A stretch of DNA of 41,022 bases from Desulfobulbaceae bacterium (GTDB lineage Bacteria; Desulfobacterota; Desulfobulbia; Desulfobulbales; SURF-16): NCBI GenBank assembly GCA_020444175.1, contig JAHLLM010000046.1:1-41022 (forward strand), read 5' to 3'. The translations under genes were made by a program, and so were the position numbers. Of this stretch, positions 16,413 to 25,414 are shown piece by piece (the first letter of the stretch is position 1; each line of letters begins with the position of its first letter). The notes beneath the pieces are model-generated. The model was not told where the DNA came from and did no database searches. It worked only from the letters and a program-made list of their open reading frames with translations.

Positions 16413-16450
16413 CACAAAAAAACGGGCCAACCAATTAAGGTCAACCCGTT
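16413..16450 (-). terminator. Terminator of the integrase gene
   Basis: On the minus strand AACGGGTTGACC pairs with GGTTGGCCCGTT (three G-U pairs) around a 6-base loop, followed by eight Ts. It lies about 90 bases after the integrase stop. Confidence 0.8.
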
Positions 16451-16537
16451 GATATCGCGCACTTATTACTAAAACTATATTCGACTAGAAACGGTTAAAA
16501 CCCGTCTTCCAGTCTACAAAATGTAATTATTTTTCAT

Positions 16538-17764
16538 TCATCCAGGAAATGAACATATTTTTTCTTCACCTAATTCCTCTCTTTTTTGGTTGAAGGTAGC
16601 TGCCATAGCCTTGACTGCATCCTGCTTATGATCCGGTATTAAATGGCTGTATCGCTCTGTCTGCGTAATCGTCTTATGCCGGGCAAGCTCTTTTATTGTA
16701 TAAAGTGGAGTTCCTTGAATTGCCAACCATGAACAGAAAGTGTGACGCAAGCTATGAAAAACAACTCTGTATCTGCGGTCTTGTGCATCGATATTGTCAT
16801 TCAGGCCCATGTCAAAAACTGTTCTTTTGAAAGTATCGCTAACTTTGTATTGCCTCCCCCCGTCCTGTCCCTGGAAAACATAATCGTCAAGACTTGAGTT
16901 ATCCTGAATCCGATTCAAGAGCATTTCTTTCACATTATCAGTCATGAAAACCTGCTGGCTCTCCCCGGCTTTTGTTTCCGGTAAATGAATGATGTTCTGC
17001 TTGAAATCAACATGCCCCCATTTCATGTCAAGGATTTCCCCGGCCCTTAATCCACACTGAAGCGCCAGTAATGCCTGATCATGGGTTTGAGGGGAACGCT
17101 CGGATAATTCTTTTAAAAGCTCAGAGGCTTCTTGGTGACTTAGAAAACGCAACCTTCTATTATTAACTTTCGGGAAACTAATTTTTGATGTCGGAATGTT
17201 CCCTTGGAAGTGGTCCCACGCAACAGCTTTTCTAAAAATGGAACGAATCAGGGTAAGACAGTGATGAACAGTTTTTGGAGATAATCCCTTTTTGCTCAGA
17301 TCTCTTTTGAATCTTTCAAGATGAAGAGGTGAAATGTCTTTCAACGGCAAATCAGCAAAAGCCGGTTTCAAATGATTATTGTACCTGCTCAAGTGGCTTT
17401 TTTTTGTGGAGCCTTTGACAGTTTTAAAATACTCTTCAGCAACAGTCCCGAATGTGATATTAATTTTTTCTTCATACTCCTGTTGCTGCTTTTCTTGCTC
17501 CTGCCGTTCAAGCTCCATTTGCCTCATTTCTTTGATAGACTGTGGTCGTTTCCCTAGCTTGATATTGTCCACAATGACGGATCTTATTTTTGAAGCTTTT
17601 AAGGCATTCATCCCCCTAGACCACCTACCGGCAGACTCATCTATTTTTTTTCCATCACGCCAATAACGAATATAAAAGGTTCTATCTGGTTTGCCGTTAT
17701 GTTGCCTAGTGGTATGTTCAGTGTATCTGATATCTGCGTATTGGGTTTTTACCCATCCACTCAT
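16538..17764 (-). CDS. Tyrosine integrase of the tRNA-His element
   Basis: A 408-aa P4-like site-specific recombinase that would integrate and excise the element at the tRNA-His 3' end. The catalytic residues are all visible: Arg240 (GLRAGE), Lys265 (ETKAGES), His337 and Arg340 (HSLRHTF), His363 (ARHKTI) and the nucleophile Tyr372 (ERYSHL). A SAM-like core-binding domain (about 105-185) and a charged coiled segment (about 75-102) precede it. I place the start at 17764 (MSGWVKTQ) because GGAGGT lies about 7 bases before it; a start at 17785 has no such site. The gene begins about 160 bases from attR, the normal position for a tRNA-targeting integrase. It is intact. Confidence 0.93.
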   Translation of the reverse strand: MSGWVKTQYADIRYTEHTTRQHNGKPDRTFYIRYWRDGKKIDESAGRWSRGMNALKASKIRSVIVDNIKLGKRPQSIKEMRQMELERQEQEKQQQEYEEKINITFGTVAEEYFKTVKGSTKKSHLSRYNNHLKPAFADLPLKDISPLHLERFKRDLSKKGLSPKTVHHCLTLIRSIFRKAVAWDHFQGNIPTSKISFPKVNNRRLRFLSHQEASELLKELSERSPQTHDQALLALQCGLRAGEILDMKWGHVDFKQNIIHLPETKAGESQQVFMTDNVKEMLLNRIQDNSSLDDYVFQGQDGGRQYKVSDTFKRTVFDMGLNDNIDAQDRRYRVVFHSLRHTFCSWLAIQGTPLYTIKELARHKTITQTERYSHLIPDHKQDAVKAMAATFNQKREELGEEKICSFPG

Positions 17765-17921
17765 AACCCACCTCCTTTCCCCCATATTTCCCCCATATTT
17801 CGAGATACACAGGGAAACAAAGTGATTTTTTCATGTCGCGAAACGTTATGAATTTAATGTAATATCAGACAATTAAGAAGTAAAGTGATTTTTGAGGAAA
17901 AGTAAGGAAATTATTAAAAAT

Positions 17922-17954
17922 TGGGTTCAAGTCCCATCGCTCACCCCATTTTTT
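17922..17954 (+). repeat. attR: duplicated tRNA-His 3' end
   Basis: Exact 33-bp copy of 8894-8926 without the 5' part of the tRNA. It marks the right end of the element. Confidence 0.93.
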
Positions 17955-17959
17955 TACAT

Positions 17960-17997
17960 AAGGGATTCAGGCAGATAGCCTGAATCCCTTTTTTTGT
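17960..17997 (+). terminator. Original host terminator of tRNA-His
   Basis: A perfect 13-bp stem AAGGGATTCAGGC/GCCTGAATCCCTT with a 5-base loop and seven Ts, directly beyond attR. It was displaced from the tRNA by the insertion. Confidence 0.85.
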
Positions 17998-18017
17998 CTG
18001 AGCTATGCAAAAGACTT

Positions 18018-18115
18018 AGCAGGCTTTTGAAAAATGTAACAAGTACCCTAAAGGGCATAAACTATGCGGAGACAAGGATTTATGCCCTCGCAGTAGTTTT
18101 TCAACAGCCTGTCAG
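18018..18115. repeat. Dispersed hairpin repeat, copy 1
   Basis: Begins AGCAGGCTTTTGAAAA and ends GCAGTAGTTTTTCAACAGCC plus TGTCAGG, with a nested GGGCATAAA/TTTATGCCC hairpin. The two ends pair imperfectly and match those of the copy at 36957-37012. It looks like a small mobile or regulatory repeat. Confidence 0.65.
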
Positions 18116-18444
18116 GTGTCATCAATAGTGTCAACACATTGCCCTAATATCTCTTCTCAAGACCTCCCTTAAAACTGTCCTCTGAATCTTATCTACATCA
18201 TGACCACCCGGGATGTCCTTCCCGCAGTGTGTGATTATAAGGGATACAAACAAAAATCCATGCGACAATTTGCCATCTACCCAATGCTAATAAATAGTAT
18301 TATTTTTATTATCAAATATAAATTACGTAACAAAAGTTCTGCTTCCTTTTACACTGGTCTATTTTTAATACCTTGGCAGATTAGCAACATAACTCTGTTT
18401 GGTTTCATCAAAAATCAACCTTCTAATTACCTCGTAATATTAAT

Positions 18445-18750
18445 ATGATATACCACGTACCTTCTTCAGTCCTTTTAAAGACAAGCAAATGCCAACACAA
18501 CTTCTCATGTCTCCAAACAGAAAACAAGAAATGTCCCGGTAACTGTGAATCTCTCGATGGCGTTATTGGTGAAACTATTATTCCGCTGAAAAACAAGGAA
18601 GAAAATCCTTCCTGTCCCTACCGTGTTACTGCCTTTGATTTTCAAATGTGCACTTGTCCGACATATATAGCACTTCATCAACAAAAGCATAAAAAGTCCC
18701 TCTCCCCTGAAAAAGAAAACAACAACACTTTTCATGTGAATCCGGGATAA
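18445..18750 (+). CDS. Small Cys-rich protein
   Basis: A 101-aa protein starting MIYHVPSSVLLKTSKCQHNFSCL. Seven or more cysteines fall in pairs: C-x4-C near 16-21, C-x3-C near 30-34, then CPYR and CTCP near 57-71. From memory, small proteins with the pattern VPSS...SKC...FSCL...CPYR...CTCP occur in other Desulfobacterota, which makes this more credible than a chance frame. The pattern suggests a metal or Fe-S site, but no function is known to me. There is no clear ribosome binding site. The remaining stretches 18116-18444 and 18751-19162 show no gene I can support. Confidence 0.6.
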   Translation: MIYHVPSSVLLKTSKCQHNFSCLQTENKKCPGNCESLDGVIGETIIPLKNKEENPSCPYRVTAFDFQMCTCPTYIALHQQKHKKSLSPEKENNNTFHVNPG

Positions 18751-19162
18751 TTTCTGCATTATATCAGGCAACAACCTCACCCCTCAAGGCGCACCTTCCC
18801 ATCTGCGCTCTTTATCCTGCTCCTTTTACTTATCATTGGCATACTTTATCTTGTATATTTTTTTATCTTCTCCTGAACCAGTGGAGTATGAATTGTCAGA
18901 CATATTGACTCTACTACCCCTTTATTTGTCATAGTTGATTTTAACTAACCGGACGTTCACTTCTGTAGCAACGTCGCTAAGATACTTTACACTGCCAATT
19001 AAGCTCCCTATAAATTTTTCCCATTTGCTTTCAGCGTTTCAGGCATCAATGTTTTTTTCTCACCCACGGTCAGTTTTTTTCTGCTATCCTATTTAAACCT
19101 TATTAACCATTAAACGAAGCACTTCTCAAACACGGTTTTCACTTAATACTATTCTTTAGTCG

Positions 19163-19180
19163 TTGAAGAATATTCTTCAA
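19163..19180. promoter_or_regulatory. 18-bp perfect palindrome upstream of the copper-efflux operon
   Basis: TTGAAGAATATTCTTCAA is a perfect dyad centred 126 bases before the GTG start of the first efflux gene. With no loop it fits a dimeric regulator's operator rather than a terminator. It does not match the CueR or CusR consensus closely. No regulator gene is next to the operon. Confidence 0.5.
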
Positions 19181-19297
19181 AACATAAGTATCACCAACAA
19201 AACTTTCCAACGGAACAACTTGATTTCACAGGATTTATAAGTTTCGGCATCAACTTTGCACAGTAGTATTTGAAATCTTTTCATAAGGAGAGAAACA

Positions 19298-20587
19298 GTG
19301 AAACATCTTGGACATCTCGTTCTTACTTTTATTTCGTTTACCTTATTGAGCCAGGGAGTGCTCTGTGCAGCGGAAAATCAAGATAGTTTCGTTTTGGACA
19401 ACCTTGTTAAAGAAGCACTCACCAACAATCCGGAATTAAATGCTGCAAAAGACCGCTGGAAGGTCTATGAAAACAAAATCGTTCCAGCCGGTTCACTGAG
19501 TGATCCAACCTTTTCCTTTTCTTTGAGCAACTATCCGGTTGACACCTTTCAGGGCAATGAGTTTGCCATGAGTGGCAAGATTTTAAAACTTGCGCAAAGT
19601 TTTCCTTTTCCCGGCAAACTTTCTGCCCGCCGGGAAATCGCCACTGAACAGAGCAAATGGTTCAAGGCGGTATGGAATGAAGGAAGACTTCAATTAACAC
19701 GTTTTGTCAAAGATGCGTATTACCTGCTTTATTATTACGACAAGTCCATTGCCATTACCCAAAAAAATCTGCAGCTTTTAAAGGATTTTACACGCCTCAC
19801 TGAAACGAACTACGAAGTTGGTAAGGGTCTGCAACAGGATGTTCTGAAAGCTCAGGTGGAGCATTCCAAATTGACGGATCGGCTTTTTAATTTGAGCCAG
19901 CAACGGGATTCGAATCTTGCCGAGCTGAACCGGCTCCTCAACCGTCCGACATCAACACAGATAGAAAAACTGGATGATTTTGAACCTGTTGATATCAAAA
20001 TAAGTCTTGCCGATTTACAGGAAGATTCCCAGATAAACCGGCCAATGTATGCGGCCTATGATTCGCTTATAAACCGCTATAAAGCTGAAAAAAAGCTGGC
20101 TCGTCTTGATTACAAACCGGATTTTAAGGTTGGTCTGGCTTATAGCTTTCGGGAATCCAACCCTGCTGATGGGGGAACGGATTTTGCCGGACTTGAATTT
20201 TCCATGAACCTTCCGATTTTTCAAAAAAAGCGTGATGCTGCTGTTGCTGAAGCAGACTCGGGTCTGCGCATGGCCTCAAAGCAGTACGACGATTTTCAAA
20301 ACAAGGTTCATTTCAACATTCATGATGCCTATACACAGGTGAAAAAAAACTTTGCCCAGGCCCAACTCTACAAAAGCGGCATTATCCCCCAGGCACGCCA
20401 GGTCCTCGAAGCTTCCATCAGCAACTATCAAGTAGGAAAAGTAAACTTTTTCTCGCTTCTTGATAATTTCATGACCCTCTACAACTATGAAATGGAATAC
20501 TACAAAGTATTGACAGATGGGCAAAGGAACATTGCTCGCTTAGAAGCAGAAACAGGCCAGACAATGAGGCAAGATATGGGTCTCTGA
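19298..20587 (+). CDS. TolC-family outer-membrane channel of Cu/Ag efflux (CusC-like)
   Basis: A 429-aa outer-membrane efflux protein. A signal peptide (LVLTFISFTLLSQGVLCAA) is followed by the two repeated helical/barrel halves of the TolC family, with typical segments ALTNNPELNAAKDRW and GLAYSFRESNPADGG...FSMNLPIF. The start codon is GTG, supported by AAGGAG 7 bases upstream. It would provide the exit duct for the exporter encoded behind it; the adaptor gene follows after 38 bases. Assignment to metal efflux comes from the neighbours. Confidence 0.9.
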   Translation: MKHLGHLVLTFISFTLLSQGVLCAAENQDSFVLDNLVKEALTNNPELNAAKDRWKVYENKIVPAGSLSDPTFSFSLSNYPVDTFQGNEFAMSGKILKLAQSFPFPGKLSARREIATEQSKWFKAVWNEGRLQLTRFVKDAYYLLYYYDKSIAITQKNLQLLKDFTRLTETNYEVGKGLQQDVLKAQVEHSKLTDRLFNLSQQRDSNLAELNRLLNRPTSTQIEKLDDFEPVDIKISLADLQEDSQINRPMYAAYDSLINRYKAEKKLARLDYKPDFKVGLAYSFRESNPADGGTDFAGLEFSMNLPIFQKKRDAAVAEADSGLRMASKQYDDFQNKVHFNIHDAYTQVKKNFAQAQLYKSGIIPQARQVLEASISNYQVGKVNFFSLLDNFMTLYNYEMEYYKVLTDGQRNIARLEAETGQTMRQDMGL

Positions 20588-20625
20588 TGTCAGGTACGTT
20601 TTAATTTTAAGAATCAGGTATAAAA

Positions 20626-22122
20626 ATGACAAAAAGCGCCTTAAAAAAAATATGCTCCATCCTTTTTATCATTCTTCTTGTTGGCTCAGGAATTTATCAA
20701 TTCGGCAACAGACAGCAGAGTCACGATCATGTTGAAGACGCAATAAGCCCGACAAATGCAACAGCCTCAGAGCAACAGTATACCTGCGGAATGCACCCCT
20801 TTATTATCCAGGATGGACCGGGAACATGCCCGATATGCGCCATGGATCTCACTCCTGTTAAAGCAGGTTCAACAGGGTCAGCCACAAAACCATCCGGGGA
20901 ACGCAAGATCAAATACTGGGTTGCTCCTATGGATCCCAGCTATATCAGAGAAACTCCCGGAAAATCGCCGATGGGAATGGATTTGGTTCCTGTTTACGAA
21001 GATGAAGCAGCCACCGGATCTGTTATTACCATCGATCCCGTCACCCAGCAGAACATGGGAGTTCGCACGGCGACAGTCACCAGGCGTGACATACATCGCA
21101 CTGTCAGTACTGTTGGCATTGTCGGCTATGAAGAGCCGCATCAATATTCGGTGAACAGTAAAATCGACGGCTGGATAGAGCGGCTCTATGTCAATGAAAC
21201 AGGTGAATTTGTCAAAAAGAATCAACCACTCCTGGAAATCTACAGTCCGGAACTCGTGGCAGCCCAGGAAGAATTCCTGCTCGCCCTTCGCAACCGAGAC
21301 GCACTCAAGGGGAGTGTTCTGGCAGATATATCAGCCGGAGCAGAGCGACTTCTTGAGTCTTCCCGCAAACGTCTGCGCTACTGGGACATCAGCAAAAATC
21401 AGATAGAACAGCTTGAAAAAACCGGTAAGTCCAGCAAAACACTTATGCTTTATGCACCCTATGATGGCGTCATTACGTTGAAAAAAGCCTACCAGGGCAT
21501 GTTTGTAAAAACAGGCATGGAACTCTTCCAGTTGTCTGACATATCAAGTGTCTGGGTATACGCGGATATTTATGAGAACGAACTTCCCTGGGTCAAAGTC
21601 GGTGGGAAAGCACAGATACACGTACCATACAGGTCAGAGCCCATCCATGGTGTTGTGAGCACAGTCTATCCCTATGTCGATCCAAAAACTCGAACAGTAA
21701 AGGCACGTATTGATCTTGAAAATCAGGACTTCGATTTGAAACCGGACATGTATGTCAAAGTGGAGCTTAATACAGAGTCGGTAAAAGATATCCTCACGGT
21801 TCCAGTGGAAGCGGTTCTCAATTCAGGCGATAAACAAACGGCATTCGTGGCCTTGGGTAATGGCAAATTTGAACCCCGGCTTGTAAAACCAGGCTTGCAG
21901 AGTGAAGACGGCTATATTGAGATACGGCAAGGTCTACTGGAAAACGAGCGTGTCGTGACATCATCCCAGTTCCTCTTTGATTCGGAGAGCACTTTGCGTG
22001 AGGCAATTAAAAAAATGATGCCCAATCAAAAAATCGAAAATCCTGTTCAGAAAAATAATGATGCTTTAAATTCGCTTTTTGATGAGAGCGAGGATGAGGA
22101 CCTCGATACGTTATTTGAATAA
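20626..22122 (+). CDS. CusB-like RND adaptor with two heavy-metal-binding domains
   Basis: A 498-aa periplasmic membrane-fusion protein. A membrane anchor (residues 9-23) is followed by a first heavy-metal-binding segment YTCGMHP...GTCPICAMDL (52-75), a second degenerate one YWVAPMDP...SPMGMDLVPV (97-123), then HlyD-type lipoyl, helical hairpin and beta-barrel domains. CusB proteins bind Cu(I)/Ag(I) with methionines and pass it to CusA. The second domain has lost both cysteines and keeps the MDP and MGMDL methionines. The C-terminal tail is acidic (DESEDEDLDTLFE). It lies between the TolC-like and RND genes, so a complete tripartite pump is encoded. Confidence 0.93.
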   Translation: MTKSALKKICSILFIILLVGSGIYQFGNRQQSHDHVEDAISPTNATASEQQYTCGMHPFIIQDGPGTCPICAMDLTPVKAGSTGSATKPSGERKIKYWVAPMDPSYIRETPGKSPMGMDLVPVYEDEAATGSVITIDPVTQQNMGVRTATVTRRDIHRTVSTVGIVGYEEPHQYSVNSKIDGWIERLYVNETGEFVKKNQPLLEIYSPELVAAQEEFLLALRNRDALKGSVLADISAGAERLLESSRKRLRYWDISKNQIEQLEKTGKSSKTLMLYAPYDGVITLKKAYQGMFVKTGMELFQLSDISSVWVYADIYENELPWVKVGGKAQIHVPYRSEPIHGVVSTVYPYVDPKTRTVKARIDLENQDFDLKPDMYVKVELNTESVKDILTVPVEAVLNSGDKQTAFVALGNGKFEPRLVKPGLQSEDGYIEIRQGLLENERVVTSSQFLFDSESTLREAIKKMMPNQKIENPVQKNNDALNSLFDESEDEDLDTLFE

Positions 22123-22173
22123 TCAATCGATCCGACGATTATCCTGTTTAACAGGAATAAATGAGAAACCGAC

Positions 22174-25100
22174 ATGCTTGAAAAAATAATTCATTGGTCC
22201 ATCCGCAACAAATTCATGGTTATACTCATGACCATTTTTCTCATTGCCGCCGGGCTGCATGCTGTCAGACAGACATCTATCGACGCCATTCCCGATCTTT
22301 CCGATGTGCAGGTTATTATTTTCACAGAGTACCCGGGTCAGGCTCCCCAGGTTGTCGAAGACCAGGTCACCTATCCCCTCACCACGCAGATGCTCGCCGT
22401 GCCGCATTCAAAGGTTGTTCGCGGCTATTCTTTTTTCGGATTTTCATTTGTCTATGTCATTTTTGAAGATGGCACTGATATATACTGGGCACGATCACGG
22501 GTTCTGGAATATCTCAACTATGCAACGGGTAAACTGCCCCGAGGTGTTTCGCCCAGTCTTGGTCCTGACGCCACCGGTGTGGGTTGGGTTTATGAATACG
22601 TCATTGAAAGCGACCACCATGATCTCCAGCAGCTTCGTTCAATTCAGGACTGGTATTTACGGTATGAACTGGCGGCAGTAAACGGTGTTGCCGAAGTAGC
22701 AAGCATTGGCGGCTTTGTTAAACAATATCAGGTAGCAATCGATCCGGACCGGTTGCTTGCCTACCATATCACTCTCCCTCAAATCAGAAACGCTATTAAA
22801 AAAAGCAACAACGATGTCGGCGGTCGCCTGGTTGAGATGGGAGAAACAGAATTTATGGTGCGTGGTCTCGGCTATTTTCAGTCCACAAAGGATATCGAGC
22901 AGGTTGTGGTGGGTACGGACAAAAAAGGCACGCCGATTTTACTCAAGGATATCGCCCAGGTAAACATCGGCCCGGAACTTCGTCGCGGGGCGGCAGAACT
23001 TGATGGTACAGGGGAAACCGTGGGCGGCATTATTGTCATGCGATATGGCGAAAACGCTCTTGAGGTCATTGAAAACGTAAAGAAAAAAATAGAATCCCTC
23101 AAAGCAGGTCTACCGGAAGGGGTCACATTTAAAACGGTCTACGACAGATCGGGACTGATTGAACGTGCCGTCAATACACTCAAGGAAAAACTGATAGAGG
23201 AAAGCATTGTCGTCGCCCTGGTTACCGCTCTTTTCCTGTTCCACCTTCCCAGCGCACTTGTCGCCATATGCACCCTTCCCATTGCGATACTTGCCGCCTT
23301 TGTCATCATGAACATTCAAGGAATCAACGCCAACATCATGAGCCTCGGAGGAATTGCCATAGCCATCGGCGCCATGATTGATGCAGCCATCATTATGATT
23401 GAAAATGCCCATAAGCATTTTGAACGCGACAGAGGGAAAAAACCCCACTGGGATATTATTCTTGACTCGGCAAAGGAGGTCGGCCCCACCCTTTTCTATT
23501 CTCTGCTGGTCATCACCATTTCCTTTCTGCCCATATTTACCCTGCAGGAACAATCTGGCCGCCTCTTTAAACCGCTGGCCTTTACCAAAACATACGCAAT
23601 GGCGGCAGCGGCCTTTTTATCAGTTACCCTTGTCCCGGTTCTCATGGGTTTCTTTATTCGCGGCAAGATAAAACCGGAAACGGCAAACCCTGTAAACAGG
23701 CTTCTAATCAGGCTTTATCACCCGGTTGTCGACTTTGTCCTCAAATGGAGAAAAATCACTCTTCTTATTGCCTTTGCCCTGGTCCTTTCCATAGCGTGGC
23801 CGGTAAGCAGAATGGGCTCGGAATTCATGCCTCCTTTAAATGAGGGAGATCTCCTCTACATGCCGACCACCATGCCGGGCATATCCATTACTAAGGCAAA
23901 AGAGCTTCTGCAACAGACCGATCGTATTATTGTCTCCTTTCCCGAAGTTGAACGTGTTTTCGGTAAAATTGGCCGGGCGGAAACAGCCACGGACCCGGCT
24001 CCGCTTTCAATGCTTGAAACCACCATTACCCTTAAACCTGAAAGTGAGTGGCGCAAGATTCCAATTTCCCGATTTTACAGTGACTGGCCCGACTGGACGA
24101 GCCAGGCGCAAAAAATCCTGCAACGCATCTTTCCGGAAGAAAAGCCAATAAGCCAGGACGCCTTGATTGATGAGCTCAATAATGCAATACAGTTTCCAGG
24201 ACTTACCAATGCCTGGACCATGCCCATTAAGACACGGATAGACATGCTTTCAACGGGCATTAAGACCCCGGTTGGCATTAAGGTAATGGGAGATGACCTT
24301 AATATTTTAAACAGGCTCGGAGAAGAAATCGAGGCCATTGTCAAACCTCTGCCCGGCACATTAAGCGCCTACTCGGAAAGGGTTGTTGGCGGAAATTATC
24401 TTGATTTCGTCATTGATCGTGCGGCGGCAGCCCGCTACGGACTGACAGTGGGAGATGTTCAGGATATCATCCAGTCAGCCATCGGCGGCATGAATGTTTC
24501 CCAGACAGTTGAAGGCCTGGAAAGGTACCCGATTAATATTCGATATCAGCAAGATTACCGCAACGACCTTCCCTCCCTGAACCGCGTTCTCATCCCCCTG
24601 GCGGACGGAACCCATATTCCCATTTCCCAGGTAGCCACAATAAAGATCACCAAGGGGCCTCCAAGTATCAAAAGCGAAAACGCCAGAAGAACCGCCTGGG
24701 TCTATGTCGACATTAAAGGAATTGACGTCGGAACATACGTCAAGCAGGCACAACAGGCAGTCTCTGAAAAGATAGCGCTGCCGCCCGGTTATTCGATAGT
24801 CTGGAGCGGCCAGTTTGAATATATGGAAGCGGCGAAAAAACGGCTTATCGTCATCATACCGCTCACCATTCTGGTCATATTTACCATCATCTATCTGAAC
24901 ACGAAATCATTGATTAAAACGGCCATTGTTTTTCTTGCCGTCCCCTTTTCCCTTGTTGGTGCGTTCTGGTTTCTTTACCTGCTCGGCTACCATACCTCCG
25001 TTGCCGTCTGGGTCGGCCTCATTGCCCTGGCTGGACTTGATGCCGAGACCGGTGTTGTCATGCTCCTCTATCTTGATATTTCGCACCAAAAATGGAAGGA

Positions 25101-25410
25101 CAAAAATAAGATGTCCACCAGAGCGGACCTGACTGAGGCAATTCATCATGGAGCGGTTAAACGCATTCGACCAAAGGTGATGACTATCTGCGTCATTATC
25201 GCCGGCCTTCTGCCCATCATGTGGAGTCATGGTGCCGGGGCGGATGTCATGAAACGCATTGCCGCCCCCATGGTTGGCGGAGTTGTGACCTCAGGAATCA
25301 TGGAACTGATGGTGTATCCTGTTATTTATTATCTCTGGCGAGGGCGGTCTCTCAAGAATTCCCTTCCCACTGATGCAAAGTCGACTGTAACCCAAACAAT
25401 AAAGGAGTAA
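22174..25410 (+). CDS. CusA/CzcA-type heavy-metal RND transporter, probably Cu(I)/Ag(I)
   Basis: A 1078-aa inner-membrane proton-driven pump of normal length. Twelve membrane helices with two large periplasmic loops fit the profile: an N-terminal helix (MVILMTIFLIAAGLHAV), SIVVALVTALFLFHLP, and GGIAIAIGAMIDAAIIMIENAHKHFE with the TM4 acidic residue. The segment WTMPIKTRIDMLSTGIKTPVGIKVMG is typical of the copper/silver branch and contains the methionine used for metal binding in CusA. It follows the adaptor by 51 bases and precedes a Met-rich protein by 4. Metal specificity is inferred from motif and context; zinc/cobalt pumps are the main alternative. Confidence 0.94.
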   Translation: MLEKIIHWSIRNKFMVILMTIFLIAAGLHAVRQTSIDAIPDLSDVQVIIFTEYPGQAPQVVEDQVTYPLTTQMLAVPHSKVVRGYSFFGFSFVYVIFEDGTDIYWARSRVLEYLNYATGKLPRGVSPSLGPDATGVGWVYEYVIESDHHDLQQLRSIQDWYLRYELAAVNGVAEVASIGGFVKQYQVAIDPDRLLAYHITLPQIRNAIKKSNNDVGGRLVEMGETEFMVRGLGYFQSTKDIEQVVVGTDKKGTPILLKDIAQVNIGPELRRGAAELDGTGETVGGIIVMRYGENALEVIENVKKKIESLKAGLPEGVTFKTVYDRSGLIERAVNTLKEKLIEESIVVALVTALFLFHLPSALVAICTLPIAILAAFVIMNIQGINANIMSLGGIAIAIGAMIDAAIIMIENAHKHFERDRGKKPHWDIILDSAKEVGPTLFYSLLVITISFLPIFTLQEQSGRLFKPLAFTKTYAMAAAAFLSVTLVPVLMGFFIRGKIKPETANPVNRLLIRLYHPVVDFVLKWRKITLLIAFALVLSIAWPVSRMGSEFMPPLNEGDLLYMPTTMPGISITKAKELLQQTDRIIVSFPEVERVFGKIGRAETATDPAPLSMLETTITLKPESEWRKIPISRFYSDWPDWTSQAQKILQRIFPEEKPISQDALIDELNNAIQFPGLTNAWTMPIKTRIDMLSTGIKTPVGIKVMGDDLNILNRLGEEIEAIVKPLPGTLSAYSERVVGGNYLDFVIDRAAAARYGLTVGDVQDIIQSAIGGMNVSQTVEGLERYPINIRYQQDYRNDLPSLNRVLIPLADGTHIPISQVATIKITKGPPSIKSENARRTAWVYVDIKGIDVGTYVKQAQQAVSEKIALPPGYSIVWSGQFEYMEAAKKRLIVIIPLTILVIFTIIYLNTKSLIKTAIVFLAVPFSLVGAFWFLYLLGYHTSVAVWVGLIALAGLDAETGVVMLLYLDISHQKWKDKNKMSTRADLTEAIHHGAVKRIRPKVMTICVIIAGLLPIMWSHGAGADVMKRIAAPMVGGVVTSGIMELMVYPVIYYLWRGRSLKNSLPTDAKSTVTQTIKE

Positions 25411-25414
25411 AACA

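Larger units (their letters stand above)
8894..17954. mobile_element. Integrated phage satellite with its own capsid gene
   Basis: An element of about 9.06 kb is bounded by 33-bp direct repeats of the tRNA-His 3' end, with a tyrosine integrase beside the right repeat. Almost all genes read leftward: integrase, ribbon-helix-helix-like protein, AlpA-like protein, primase/ATPase, iteron array, P27 small terminase, a conserved phage protein and a fused protease-capsid gene. There is no large terminase, portal, connector, tail or lysis gene and no uncoded space for one. All frames are intact, so this does not look like a decaying prophage. The closest described class I know is the capsid-forming phage-inducible islands, though those usually carry more head genes. 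Confidence 0.88.

Noticed and set aside
8894-17954. Reading the element as a decayed prophage
   Set aside because: All recognised genes are intact, terminators and att repeats are preserved, and no fragments of tail or portal genes are visible.
18200-18448. 82-codon frame right of the satellite
   Set aside because: Composition follows the local AT-rich DNA; no ribosome binding site and no recognisable domain.
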